A program made the position numbers and the translations under genes. From the NCBI RefSeq assembly GCF_036067295.1, contig NZ_CP107954.1, positions 2,418,001-2,482,000 of the forward strand: DNA of 64,000 nucleotides. Reading direction: 5' to 3'. Below the pieces are notes generated by a model. The model did not search any database. It saw only the letters and a program-made list of their open reading frames with translations, and was not told the origin of the DNA. This DNA comes from Kribbella sp. NBC_00382 (GTDB lineage: Bacteria; Actinomycetota; Actinomycetes; Propionibacteriales; Kribbellaceae). How positions within the stretch are numbered: position 1 is the first letter of the stretch; every line of letters starts with the position of its first letter. Positions 17,200 to 24,453 of the stretch are shown here, piece after piece.

Positions 17200-18029
17200 G
17201 AACCCGCCTCAGCCGCAAGATCACCCTGAACGTGGTGGCCCTCGGCGTCCTGCTGTTCTCGATCTTCCCGGTCTACTGGATGGTGCTGACCGCCTTCAAG
17301 CCGACCAAGGAGATCCAGGCCGAGACGCCGTCGTTCTTCCCGACCCACGTCACCTTCACGCACTTCAGCACCGCGGTGCACGCGGACGGCTTCTGGACCT
17401 TCTGGCGCAACAGCGGGATGGTCGCGATCAGCGCCGTACTGCTTTCGCTGGTGGTCGCCTGCGGCGCGGCGTACGCCGTCGGCCGGATGAAGTGGAAGGG
17501 CCGGCAGGGCTTCATCCTGATGGTGTTCATCGCCCAGATGACACCGTGGGAGGCGCTGCTGATCCCGATGTACGTGATCGCCCGCGACACCGACATGTTG
17601 GACAAGCTGCCGATCCTGACGCTGATCTACTTCATGATGACGCTGCCGTTCACGATCGTGACGCTGCGCGGATTCCTGAAGGGCATCCCCGTCGAGCTCG
17701 AGGAAGCCGCCCGGGTGGACGGCTGCAACCAGTTCGAGGCGTTCCGGCGGATCGTCTTCCCGCTGCTCGCGCCCGGCCTGCTGTCGACGTCGCTGTTCGG
17801 CTTCATCACCGCGTGGAACGAGTTCGCCTTCGCGAACCTGCTGATCATCAAGAACCAGGACCAGCGCACGCTGCCGGTCTGGCTCTCGTCGTTCAGCAAC
17901 ACGTTCGGTACCGACTGGGGCGCGACGATGGCCGCCGCGACCCTGTTCATGCTGCCCGTCCTGCTGATCTTCCTGGTCCTGCAGGGCCGCGTCACCACCG
18001 GCGTCGCCGCGGGTGCCGTGAAGGGCTGA
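17196..18029 (+). CDS. Sugar ABC transporter permease (MalG-like)
   Basis: 277 residues starting from a GTG that overlaps the preceding TGA. Six membrane segments and an EAA loop (ELEEAARVDGCNQFEAFRRI, near residue 170) mark it as the second inner-membrane subunit. It forms the translocation channel with the MalF-like protein. The gene is convergent with the GntR regulator gene, with only ten bases between stops. A start at an internal ATG would remove the first membrane helix, so the GTG is favoured. Confidence 0.93.
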   Translation: MRTRLSRKITLNVVALGVLLFSIFPVYWMVLTAFKPTKEIQAETPSFFPTHVTFTHFSTAVHADGFWTFWRNSGMVAISAVLLSLVVACGAAYAVGRMKWKGRQGFILMVFIAQMTPWEALLIPMYVIARDTDMLDKLPILTLIYFMMTLPFTIVTLRGFLKGIPVELEEAARVDGCNQFEAFRRIVFPLLAPGLLSTSLFGFITAWNEFAFANLLIIKNQDQRTLPVWLSSFSNTFGTDWGATMAAATLFMLPVLLIFLVLQGRVTTGVAAGAVKG

Positions 18030-18039
18030 TCAGGCTGTA

Positions 18040-18744
18040 TCAGTTCGGGAAGGTCAACCGCGTCGTGATCCGGTACCGGTCTCCTCGGTAAATGGAGCGG
18101 GTGTACTCGATCACGGCGCGGTCCGCGTTGCGGGTGACGCGCTCGAAGAGCAGTGCAGGTGAGTGCAGCGGGACGGTGAGCAGCTCCGCCTCCTGCGCGT
18201 CGGTCACTGTCGGCTCGGTGGTCTGGACGGCTTCGCGCGCGGCCACGCCGTACCGGGATCGCATCAGGCCGTACAGCGAGCCGATCTCGAAGTCCCGGCC
18301 GGTGATGCCGGGCACGAAAGCGGCCGGGATCCGGATCCGCTCGATGCACATCGGTGCGCCGTCGACCAGCCGCAGCCGGACCACCGAGACCAACTGATCG
18401 CCCGGCGAGATCTCCATCCGCTGGCCGAGCCGGGCACCGGCAAGCTCCAGCTCGAAGCTGATCAGCTTGCTCTGCCACGGGGTGCCCTCGGCCGGCGGCA
18501 CCTGGAAGTCGCCGTCGGCGGTCGGCTCCAGCGCCTGATGGATCTTGCGCGAGCTGGTGAACGTGCCGCGGCCGTGCTCGCGAGTGATCAGCCCGTCCCG
18601 GGCAAGGTCTTCCAGCGCCGCGCGCAGGGTCGGGCGGGACACTCCGAGCGACTCGCTCAGACTGCGCTCGGAAGGCAGCGGCTCACCCGGGTTGCGAAGC
18701 TCGATCAACCGGAGCAGGCGGTCCCGTGCTTCGGTCCTCCTCAT
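18040..18744 (-). CDS. GntR-family regulator with UTRA ligand domain
   Basis: 234 residues: an N-terminal GntR winged helix (residues 1-70, PLPSERSLSESLGVSRPTLR) and a C-terminal UTRA sensor (from about residue 85) with the usual ending RSIYRGDRYRITTRL. This HutC/DasR architecture senses phosphorylated sugars or related small ligands. It is convergent with the importer and divergent from GH16, and lies between them. Palindromes in its promoter region, and similar half-sites before the importer, suggest that it controls the whole carbohydrate locus including itself. Confidence 0.92.
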   Translation of the reverse strand: MRRTEARDRLLRLIELRNPGEPLPSERSLSESLGVSRPTLRAALEDLARDGLITREHGRGTFTSSRKIHQALEPTADGDFQVPPAEGTPWQSKLISFELELAGARLGQRMEISPGDQLVSVVRLRLVDGAPMCIERIRIPAAFVPGITGRDFEIGSLYGLMRSRYGVAAREAVQTTEPTVTDAQEAELLTVPLHSPALLFERVTRNADRAVIEYTRSIYRGDRYRITTRLTFPN

Positions 18745-18762
18745 CAGGCAACTCTAGCAATC

Positions 18763-18833
18763 TTTACCAGTGGTTTGACCGCTCCGAGTGTCGTTCCCGC
18801 CGCAATTAGGCATTGACTTTACCAATTGGATAA
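18763..18833. promoter_or_regulatory. Candidate GntR operators between gntR and GH16 genes
   Basis: Two related palindromes lie in the divergent promoter region: TTTACCAGTGGTTTGA (18763-18778; TTACCA-G-TGGTTT) and TTACCAATTGGATAA (18819-18833; TTACCA-AT-TGGATAA). Both share the TTACCA/TGG half-sites. The second follows TTGACT (18813-18818), which may be the -35 of the GH16 promoter. Binding by the neighbouring GntR protein is inference. Confidence 0.55.
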
Positions 18834-18884
18834 GCCAAGTTGTGAGGAGATCTCTCCGCCCCGAGATGAAGGTGAGTGAACCTG

Positions 18885-19826
18885 ATGGCTCGATCACGCA
18901 AACTCCGCATCACCGCGACGGCCGTAGTACTGGCTGCTCTCGCGGCCGGTACCGCCAGTACGACGGCGAGCGCGCGGCCCAGTCCCGAGTCGAAGCAGAA
19001 GGTCGCCGCGTGTGGCGCGTTCTTCGACGACTTCAACTACAGCTCCCGCACCGACCCGAACTTCACCGGCCACGACTGGAGTGTCCGGACCGGCGGGGGT
19101 GGCCCGGGCATCGAGGGCACCTGGACCGCGAGCAACGTGACCTTCCCGGTCGTCGACGGGCAGAAGTCGCTGCAGCTTCGCGCCGCGACCAACGGCACGG
19201 TCGGCGGCACCACGCAGTCGCAGGTGCAGCAGAACCAGGAGCGCTTCTTCGAAGGCACCTACGCGACCCGGTTCAAGTTCAGCGACGCCCCGGCCAGCGG
19301 CGCCGACGGCGATCACGTCAACCAGACCTTCTACACGATCTCGCCGCTCGACTACGACTGGGAGCCGACCTACAGCGAGCTCGACATCTCGGAGTACCTG
19401 CCGAACGGCGGCTGGGGCGAGACCGGCCCGGTCGACTTCATCACCAGCTGGAACACGTACCAGGCCGACCCGTTCGACGGCTGGCGGAAGAGCACCGCGC
19501 GCAACTTCAGCCACGCGGGCTGGCACACCCTCGTCACCACGGTCGGCGGCGGCCACGTGAAGTACTACATCGACGGCACGCTGGCCGCCGATCACACCAC
19601 CGACGGCGCCGGCCACAACGTCTACCCCCGCCGGCCGATGACGCTCAACTACAACGAGTGGTTCATCGACCTGGACGGGCACAGCGGCGGTACCAGCGCC
19701 TACGTGCAGTCGGCGGACTGGGTCTACTACGCGAAGAACGAAGTACTGTCGCCGGCGACGGCCGCCGCGCGGGTGAACTCCTACCGCTCTGGCGGCACCA
19801 CGCACGCGGACACAATCAGCTGCTGA
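18885..19826 (+). CDS. Secreted glycoside hydrolase family 16 protein
   Basis: 313 residues from ATG 18885, eight bases after AAGGTGAG; in-frame GTGs slightly upstream lie inside that sequence. A Sec signal peptide ends near residue 30 (ASTTASA). The GH16 catalytic motif ExDxxE is present as ELDISE (Glu165, Asp167, Glu170), followed by WNTY and a WHTLV segment and KYYIDGTL, as in family members. GH16 enzymes hydrolyse beta-1,3/1,4-glucans, agar-like galactans and related polymers by a retaining mechanism. The linked importer would take up the products. Confidence 0.9.
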   Translation: MARSRKLRITATAVVLAALAAGTASTTASARPSPESKQKVAACGAFFDDFNYSSRTDPNFTGHDWSVRTGGGGPGIEGTWTASNVTFPVVDGQKSLQLRAATNGTVGGTTQSQVQQNQERFFEGTYATRFKFSDAPASGADGDHVNQTFYTISPLDYDWEPTYSELDISEYLPNGGWGETGPVDFITSWNTYQADPFDGWRKSTARNFSHAGWHTLVTTVGGGHVKYYIDGTLAADHTTDGAGHNVYPRRPMTLNYNEWFIDLDGHSGGTSAYVQSADWVYYAKNEVLSPATAAARVNSYRSGGTTHADTISC

Positions 19827-19835
19827 ATCAGTGAC

Positions 19836-20089
19836 CCGTCAGTAGTGTGAGACGGCCTCCACGACCCATGGACTTTCGGTCCGGACCTGAGTACGGTCCG
19901 TAGCGGCGTCCGCACCACGCCACCGTCGGAGAAGGACCTTACGGTCCTCCTCCCAACTGACGGTGAGGTGCCGCCCGCCAGTGGTGCCTCACTGGTGGAT
20001 GGGCAAGCAGTTCGTGGCAGCAGCTACGGGCTGATGGGGGCCCGTACACCTAGGTGGGGCGGCCGAGCGCAGTGCGCTCCCGCCCCACC
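19836..20089 (+). ncRNA. Candidate structured noncoding RNA or leader with terminator
   Basis: No credible gene fills this gap, but it folds densely on the plus strand. P1 pairs CCGTCAGT (19836-19843) with ACTGACGG (19956-19963). Inside, GACGG (19851-19855) pairs with CCGTC (19923-19927) and encloses three hairpins: GGAC/GTCC (19870-19882), GGACC/GGTCC (19883-19899) and GGCGT/ACGCC (19905-19921). A further AGGACC-ttac-GGTCCT hairpin (19933-19948) lies outside that stem. A 9-bp stem follows at 19975-19998, then a strong terminator. It matches no riboswitch or RNA family I can recall. It could be a small RNA or an attenuating leader of the sigma-factor gene. Confidence 0.5.
20053..20089 (+). 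terminator. Intrinsic terminator hairpin
   Basis: GGTGGGGCGG (20053-20062) pairs with CCGCCCCACC (20080-20089), and inside it GAGCG pairs with CGCTC. A short pyrimidine-rich run (actcaattcttct) follows. CACCTAGGTG (20046-20055) overlaps the left arm and could form an alternative, anti-terminating structure. Confidence 0.75.
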
Positions 20090-20167
20090 GACTCAATTCT
20101 TCTGCGTTCACCCCCAACGCCGTACCGCACCTGTTCGTCTTGATGATTGACAGGGAAGGTGGTGCGC

Positions 20168-20665
20168 ATGGCTGACTGGGAATCCGCGTTCGGCGAGCTG
20201 TTGCAGGCTCGCGGTGGCGCGTTGCGGTCCTACGCCTATCTGCTGACCGGCGATACCGCGGCCGCGGGCGACCTGGTTCAGGACGCGTTGTTGAAGGTGT
20301 TCAGCCGGCTACGGGTCGGCAGCGACGTGCCACAACTCGAGAGCTACGTCCGGCGAGCGATCCTCAACCAGTACGTCGATGGCCGGCGGCGGGCCAAACT
20401 GTGGCGGCAGGCCCAGCACCTGCTGGTGAATCCACCGGTGCACGAGGACGCGGACGTCGGTATCGCCGATGAGGTCCGCAGAGCGTTGTCGACGCTCTCG
20501 CCGAAGCAACGGGCCTGCGTCGTCCTCCGGTACTACGAGGACCTGACCGTGCTCGATATCGCGGACCAGCTCGGCTGCTCCGAAGGCACCGTCAAGCGCC
20601 ACCTGTCCGACGCCCGGACGAAGCTGGCCAGCCAGCTCGGCACGACCGAGGAGAGCATGAGATGA
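20168..20665 (+). CDS. ECF sigma factor, SigE-family type
   Basis: 165 residues. Region 2 spans roughly residues 15-75 (YAYLLTGDTAAAGDLVQDALLKVF) and region 4 residues 105-155 (LSPKQRACVVLRYYEDLTVLDIADQLGCSEGTVKRHL, given here in parts: ADQLGCSEGTVKRHL is the recognition helix area). ATG 20168 has GGGAAGG eight bases upstream. It is co-translated with the next gene (ATGA overlap), which encodes a membrane protein and probably modulates it. A structured RNA with a terminator lies immediately upstream and may govern its expression. Confidence 0.92.
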   Translation: MADWESAFGELLQARGGALRSYAYLLTGDTAAAGDLVQDALLKVFSRLRVGSDVPQLESYVRRAILNQYVDGRRRAKLWRQAQHLLVNPPVHEDADVGIADEVRRALSTLSPKQRACVVLRYYEDLTVLDIADQLGCSEGTVKRHLSDARTKLASQLGTTEESMR

Positions 20666-21375
20666 CCTCCCACGACTTGAAGGACCTCCTCCAGACCATG
20701 GCTGCCGACGGTACCGACCGGGTGTCCGTGGACGAGCAGACGCTGATTCCCCGGATCCGCTCGCGCCGTCGCCGGCGTACCGGAATCGCCGCAGCCATCG
20801 CCGCCTCGACGGCGGTTGTCGTCGCCGCGGGCGCGTACGCCGTACTCCCTGGCAGCGAGGAGCCGCCTGCCGCGGCACCTGCTCCGGTGAGGCCGACTGT
20901 GACGCTCGCCCCCGATGGTGTTCGGGGATTCGCCTGTGGAGGCGCGCTCACCTCGGCGCTGGCCGGCGACCCGGCGCTGCGCTTCGATCCGGCGACGCCG
21001 GTCGCGACGCGAGATGCCACCGGGCGGAGGCTGCGGATGGAGTTCAAGCTGACCAACACGTCGGACAAGAGCCTGGACCTGTTCGGCACCCCGTACGGCC
21101 CGTGGGTCGTCGTCGTGAAGGACGGGATCGTCGTCGGCGGCACGTCGGGTGAGGCCCAGCCCGGCAAAAGCTGGCCACTCACTCCTGGGCAGACCGTCAG
21201 CCTGGAGAGCGGCTTCTCGGCTTACCGGTGTACGCCTGGTGCAGCGGAAGGAACCGAGCCGCTCGCTCCGGGCAGTTACCAGGTCTACGCGTACAAGGAT
21301 TTCACGCACAACACCGACACCGGCCGGGACAAGGTGATCGCCGCCGGCGGGCCCTGGACGGTGGAGCTGAAATAG
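20662..21375 (+). CDS. Single-pass membrane protein, putative sigma-factor partner
   Basis: 237 residues. A short cytoplasmic N-terminus (about 38 residues) with a RIRSRRRRRTG stop-transfer cluster precedes one membrane segment (GIAAAIAASTAVVVAAGAYA); the rest is extracellular, beta-rich, ending in a GSYQVYAYKDF stretch. No zinc-binding HxxxCxxC anti-sigma motif is visible. The ATGA overlap with the sigma gene suggests a functional link, as with many SigE-type pairs in actinobacteria. It could be an atypical anti-sigma factor or an envelope sensor. Confidence 0.75.
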   Translation: MTSHDLKDLLQTMAADGTDRVSVDEQTLIPRIRSRRRRRTGIAAAIAASTAVVVAAGAYAVLPGSEEPPAAAPAPVRPTVTLAPDGVRGFACGGALTSALAGDPALRFDPATPVATRDATGRRLRMEFKLTNTSDKSLDLFGTPYGPWVVVVKDGIVVGGTSGEAQPGKSWPLTPGQTVSLESGFSAYRCTPGAAEGTEPLAPGSYQVYAYKDFTHNTDTGRDKVIAAGGPWTVELK

Positions 21376-21433
21376 CCGGCATCGGGAGTTTGCCGGATTG
21401 TCGGACAAGTTTTGCCGGGGTTTGACGTTCGAA

Positions 21434-21489
21434 CCAGGGGCGGTGGGGGCAGACTGACCTGCGATGCAGTGGTTCCCAACCGCCCCTGG
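21434..21489 (+). promoter_or_regulatory. Inverted repeat abutting the ribosome-binding site of the nuclease gene
   Basis: CCAGGGGCGGT (21434-21444) and ACCGCCCCTGG (21479-21489) are perfect 11-bp inverted arms. The right arm runs into the TGGGAG Shine-Dalgarno sequence of the endonuclease gene (start 21498). As RNA it would form a stable stem with a 34-base loop and could restrict initiation; as DNA it could be a protein-binding site. Confidence 0.5.
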
Positions 21490-21497
21490 GAGATGCC

Positions 21498-22637
21498 GTG
21501 CCTGCTCTTCGATTAGTACGTCCTGCTGTGGTGATCGGCGTCCTGCTGGCGCTGGTCGGCTTCGGTGTCACCCCGTCGACCGCCGCGACGACGGCCAACC
21601 TCACCGTGAGTGCTGCGATCGGGCAGCAGAACGGTTCGGTCGGTACCGTCGTCGGGTACGTGGTCGGCCAGCCGACCGCGGCCAACACGGTGATCCGGAG
21701 CGCCTACACCGGCGACACCGCGCTCGCCTTGGCCGATTCGGCTTCGCAGACCTCGACCGGGTCGATGCTGTACGTGCAGATCCCGAGCGCGTTCCGGGCG
21801 CAGTACGGGCTGCAGACGAACCCGACTCTGCTGGGCAAGCAGATCACCGTCACCGGGACGCTGACGCCCTACTTCACGCCGCATGCGGGGCTGAAGGATC
21901 CGACGGCGTTCAGTGGTGGTGGCGGCTCAGACCCGGGTGATCCAGGCGACCCAGGCGACTACTATGCAGCCGCCTCCGGCAAGACCGGCGCCGCGCTGAA
22001 GTCCGCGCTGCACACGATCATCTCGAGCCAGACCAAGCTGACCTACGAGCAGGTCTGGAACGCGCTCAAGGACACCGACCAGGATCCGGCCAATTCCAAC
22101 AACGTGATCCTGCTGTACTCCGGTCGCTCGCAGGCCAAGAGCACCAACGGTGGTGGCGTCAACGACTGGAACCGCGAACACGTCTGGGCCAAGTCGCACG
22201 GTGACTTCGGTACGGCGACCGGTCCGGGTACCGACGTACATCACCTGCGTCCTGAGGACGTGTCGGTGAACTCGGCGCGCGGCAACCTCGACTTCGACAA
22301 CGGCGGCACGGCCGTGACGGAGTGCCCCGGGTGTACCGCCGATGGCGACTCGTTCGCGCCGCGGGCCGCAGTACGGGGTGATGTCGCGCGGATGATCTTC
22401 TACATGGCGGTGCGCTACGAAGGCGACGACGGCTGGCCGAACCTGGAGCCGAACAACTCAGTGAACAACGGCACCGCGCCGTACATCGGCAAGCTCACGG
22501 TCCTGAAGGCCTGGAGCGCCGCCGACCCGCCGGACGCGTTCGAGAAGCGCCGCAACCAGGTCATCTTCGACACCTGGCAACACAACCGCAACCCGTTCAT
22601 CGACCACCCCGAATGGGTCAGCTCGATCTGGCCGTAA
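21498..22637 (+). CDS. Secreted endonuclease I (EndA/NucM-like) with N-terminal beta domain
   Basis: 379 residues beginning at a GTG after TGGGAGA. A Sec signal peptide ends near residue 30. Residues 32-135 resemble the OB-like domain found before secreted nucleases (TVSAAIGQQNGSVGTVVGYV). A DPGDPGDPG linker leads to the endonuclease I domain from about residue 155, with the catalytic WNREHVWAKSHG and DVHHLRPEDVSVN motifs (ββα-metal fold). It would degrade DNA outside the cell for nutrients. The ribosome-binding site lies at the edge of a long inverted repeat. Confidence 0.93.
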   Translation: MPALRLVRPAVVIGVLLALVGFGVTPSTAATTANLTVSAAIGQQNGSVGTVVGYVVGQPTAANTVIRSAYTGDTALALADSASQTSTGSMLYVQIPSAFRAQYGLQTNPTLLGKQITVTGTLTPYFTPHAGLKDPTAFSGGGGSDPGDPGDPGDYYAAASGKTGAALKSALHTIISSQTKLTYEQVWNALKDTDQDPANSNNVILLYSGRSQAKSTNGGGVNDWNREHVWAKSHGDFGTATGPGTDVHHLRPEDVSVNSARGNLDFDNGGTAVTECPGCTADGDSFAPRAAVRGDVARMIFYMAVRYEGDDGWPNLEPNNSVNNGTAPYIGKLTVLKAWSAADPPDAFEKRRNQVIFDTWQHNRNPFIDHPEWVSSIWP

Positions 22638-22663
22638 GTCGGCCGGCCGTTAGGTTTGATGGC

Positions 22664-23086
22664 ATGAGCCCATCAGTACCGCGCTTCCACCTGGCCATGC
22701 CGGTCGACGATCTAGCAGCCGCCGCGGAGTTCTACGGCTCCGTGGTCGGCTGCGATCGCGGCCGCAGCTCCGACACCTGGATCGACTGGAACCTCCGCGG
22801 CCACCAGTTCGTCACCCACCTGGCCCCGTCGCGCCCCCAAGCGATCCACAACCCGGTGGACGGCCACGACGTCCCCGTCCCCCACTTCGGCCTGATCCTA
22901 GAAATCCCCGACTTCCACCAGCTGGCCGACCGCTTCCGCGCCGCCGGTACCCCCTTCGTCATCGAGCCGTACCTCCGCTTCGAAGGCAAACCCGGCGAAC
23001 AATGGACCATGTTCCTCCACGACCCAGCCGGCAACGCCCTCGAATTCAAAGCCTTCGCCAACGACGCCGACGTCTTCGCCACCTAA
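22664..23086 (+). CDS. VOC-family (glyoxalase/bleomycin-resistance fold) protein
   Basis: 140 residues with two beta-alpha-beta-beta-beta modules. The first metal-ligand position is RFHLAMPVDDLAAAAEFYG, and the second module has VPHFGLILEI and the ending WTMFLHDPAGNALEFKAF with the conserved Glu. This pattern is shared by dioxygenases, glyoxalases and antibiotic-binding proteins; the reaction is unknown. ATG 22664 was preferred over a start 51 bases upstream that would overlap the nuclease gene. No clear Shine-Dalgarno sequence is visible. Confidence 0.85.
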   Translation: MSPSVPRFHLAMPVDDLAAAAEFYGSVVGCDRGRSSDTWIDWNLRGHQFVTHLAPSRPQAIHNPVDGHDVPVPHFGLILEIPDFHQLADRFRAAGTPFVIEPYLRFEGKPGEQWTMFLHDPAGNALEFKAFANDADVFAT

Positions 23087-23106
23087 CTCACTGTCGCCGA
23101 GGTACT

Positions 23107-23280
23107 CCCCACGCCGGCGCCTCCGCTAGCTCCTGCGTCGCTCACCCGGCGCTGAGCTCCCACCCACCCCGGGGCGCGGGCTCTTCTGTCGCCCGCTTGG
23201 TGAAGGCGATCCGTCGTCGACCCAGCACGTGGTGCGCGGCAGTTGCCGTCTGAGCAACTGGCGGGCTCGCCGTCGCCGGG
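23107..23280 (+). repeat. 174-bp dispersed repeat, copy 1 (direct orientation)
   Basis: From CCCCACGCCGGCGCCTCC to the end of CGCCGTCGCCGGG. Nearly the same sequence recurs in reverse complement at 24209-24380, and its first two thirds recur directly at 23286-23397. It includes the distinctive core GAGCTCCCACCCACCCCGGG. It contains no credible reading frame. The unit may be a REP-like or MITE-like element. Confidence 0.8.
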
Positions 23281-23285
23281 TGTAT

Positions 23286-23397
23286 CCCCACGCTGGCGCC
23301 TTCGCTCGCTCCTTCGTCGCTCACACGGCGCTGAGCTCCCACCCACCCCGGGGCGCGGGCTCCTCCGTCGCCCGCTTCGCGAAAGCAGAGGTGGTCG
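23286..23397 (+). repeat. 174-bp dispersed repeat, copy 2 (partial)
   Basis: A partial tandem copy starting at CCCCACGCTGGCGCC and ending with CCCGCTTCGCGAAAGC, where similarity to copy 1 breaks off. The stretch from 23398 to 23722 that follows shows no gene or repeat I can identify, apart from partial copies of a GCAGGGCTG-type motif. Confidence 0.75.
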
Positions 23398-23722
23398 CCA
23401 TGGATCCCGATCGCAGGGCTGGCCACGGCCTCGCAGCCCAGGCATCCCCGGTCGCAGGGCTGAGCGTCGTTTGCAGCGCATGGGCGCCGTCACGATGGCT
23501 GGCGGTCCATGGCTGCCCGACAGGCGATCGCAACGTCCCCACCTCGGCGGGACGGTCCGTCGTAGACACAACCGGTGTTGCAGGCGGCGACCGCCCACCC
23601 TGCCCTCCAGTTCGTCGCCCCCTCGACAACGCCCGTTGTACTCGGCTGGCTTGGGCCGTCCCATCTGCCGCGTGGCGAATCGTCGAGCCCTTTGACAACT
23701 CGGCTCTTTGGCGGGTGTGACC

Positions 23723-23980
23723 TCAGCGTCTCTGCTCGGCGACGAGGTCGCTCACCGGACCGTCCGCGGGGGTTGGTATCGGGGCGGGCCGCTTGGGACG
23801 GCTGGGCGCCGTGACCTTGCCCTCGGCAACTAAGCGATCCAGCCTGCTCGCTGCCCGGATCGGCACGAGTTGCGCCACAGGCTTGCCGTGGCGGGTGATC
23901 GTGAAGGTGCGCCCCTGGCTTACATCTTCGAGGTAGCGGCCGAGGCCTACGCGTAGTTGCTGGAAGCCGAGCGTGTCCAC
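23723..23980 (-). CDS. Orphan Phd/YefM/VapB-type antitoxin
   Basis: 85 residues from a GTG preceded by AAGGAGA. The N-terminal Phd/YefM fold is clear: LGFQQLRVGLGRYLEDVSQG, then FTITRHGKPVAQLVPI, the canonical DNA-binding and dimerisation pattern. The C-terminal tail that would wrap the toxin is proline-rich and charged. No PIN-domain or RelE-like toxin follows on the minus strand within the next 600 bases; that stretch is repeat-rich. The antitoxin is therefore orphaned, perhaps after a deletion. It is bracketed by inverted copies of the 174-bp repeat. Confidence 0.85.
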   Translation of the reverse strand: MDTLGFQQLRVGLGRYLEDVSQGRTFTITRHGKPVAQLVPIRAASRLDRLVAEGKVTAPSRPKRPAPIPTPADGPVSDLVAEQRR

Positions 23981-24089
23981 CGGATCTCCTTCGTGGCTGG
24001 TGGATTGAGCCTAAGGAGCACCGATGCGGGCGGCCCAGGGCAGATCGCGGGGCAAGATGGGGCAGGTTGGATGGCGAAGACTTCGGTCT

Positions 24090-24188
24090 GTCCCGCTCGA
24101 CAGGACATAGTCGCCAGATCCCGCTCCAGCTTCGCCTTCTCAGGCGGAGAACCCCAGCAATCGGACACTACGTCCTGTCGAGCGGGAC
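24090..24188. repeat. 99-bp inverted-repeat element, copy A
   Basis: GTCCCGCTCGACAGGAC (24090-24106) and GTCCTGTCGAGCGGGAC (24172-24188) are perfect 17-bp inverted arms; the pairing extends to 22 bp with one mismatch (ATAGT against ACTAC). The centre holds a smaller GCCT-tctc-AGGC hairpin. A second element with the same arms and almost the same total length lies at 41094-41193, but its centre is different. It contains no gene. Confidence 0.85.
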
Positions 24189-24208
24189 GCCGACGTGGCG
24201 ATCAGCCG

Positions 24209-24380
24209 ACGACGGCGAGCCCCGCCAGTCGCTCAGACGGCAACTGCTCCGCACCACCTGTTGGGTCGACGACGGATCGCCTTCGCCAAGCGGGCGACGG
24301 AGGAGCCCGCGCCCCCGGGATGGGTGGGAGCTCAGCGCCGTGTGAGCGACGCAGGAGCGAGCGGAGGCGCCGGCGTGGGG
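24209..24380 (-). repeat. 174-bp dispersed repeat, copy 3 (inverted)
   Basis: The reverse complement of 23107-23280, with about a dozen differences by eye. Copies 1 and 3 point towards each other and enclose the orphan antitoxin and inverted-repeat element A. The remaining bases up to the MFS gene at 24454 show nothing further. Confidence 0.8.
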
Positions 24381-24453
24381 TCTTGAGGCGGAGGGTTTCC
24401 AGCAGGCTCGAATGCCTCGGGTGAGGACCTTGGGGACACCTAGCGTCGACGGT

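Noticed and set aside
21421..21489. tRNA T-arm-like GTTCGAACC near the nuclease gene
   Set aside because: No acceptor, D-arm or anticodon stem surrounds it; it is part of the 11-bp inverted repeat region.
23083..23720. Missing toxin gene downstream of the orphan antitoxin
   Set aside because: Minus-strand frames there are low-complexity products of the repeats; no PIN-domain or RelE-like sequence was found.
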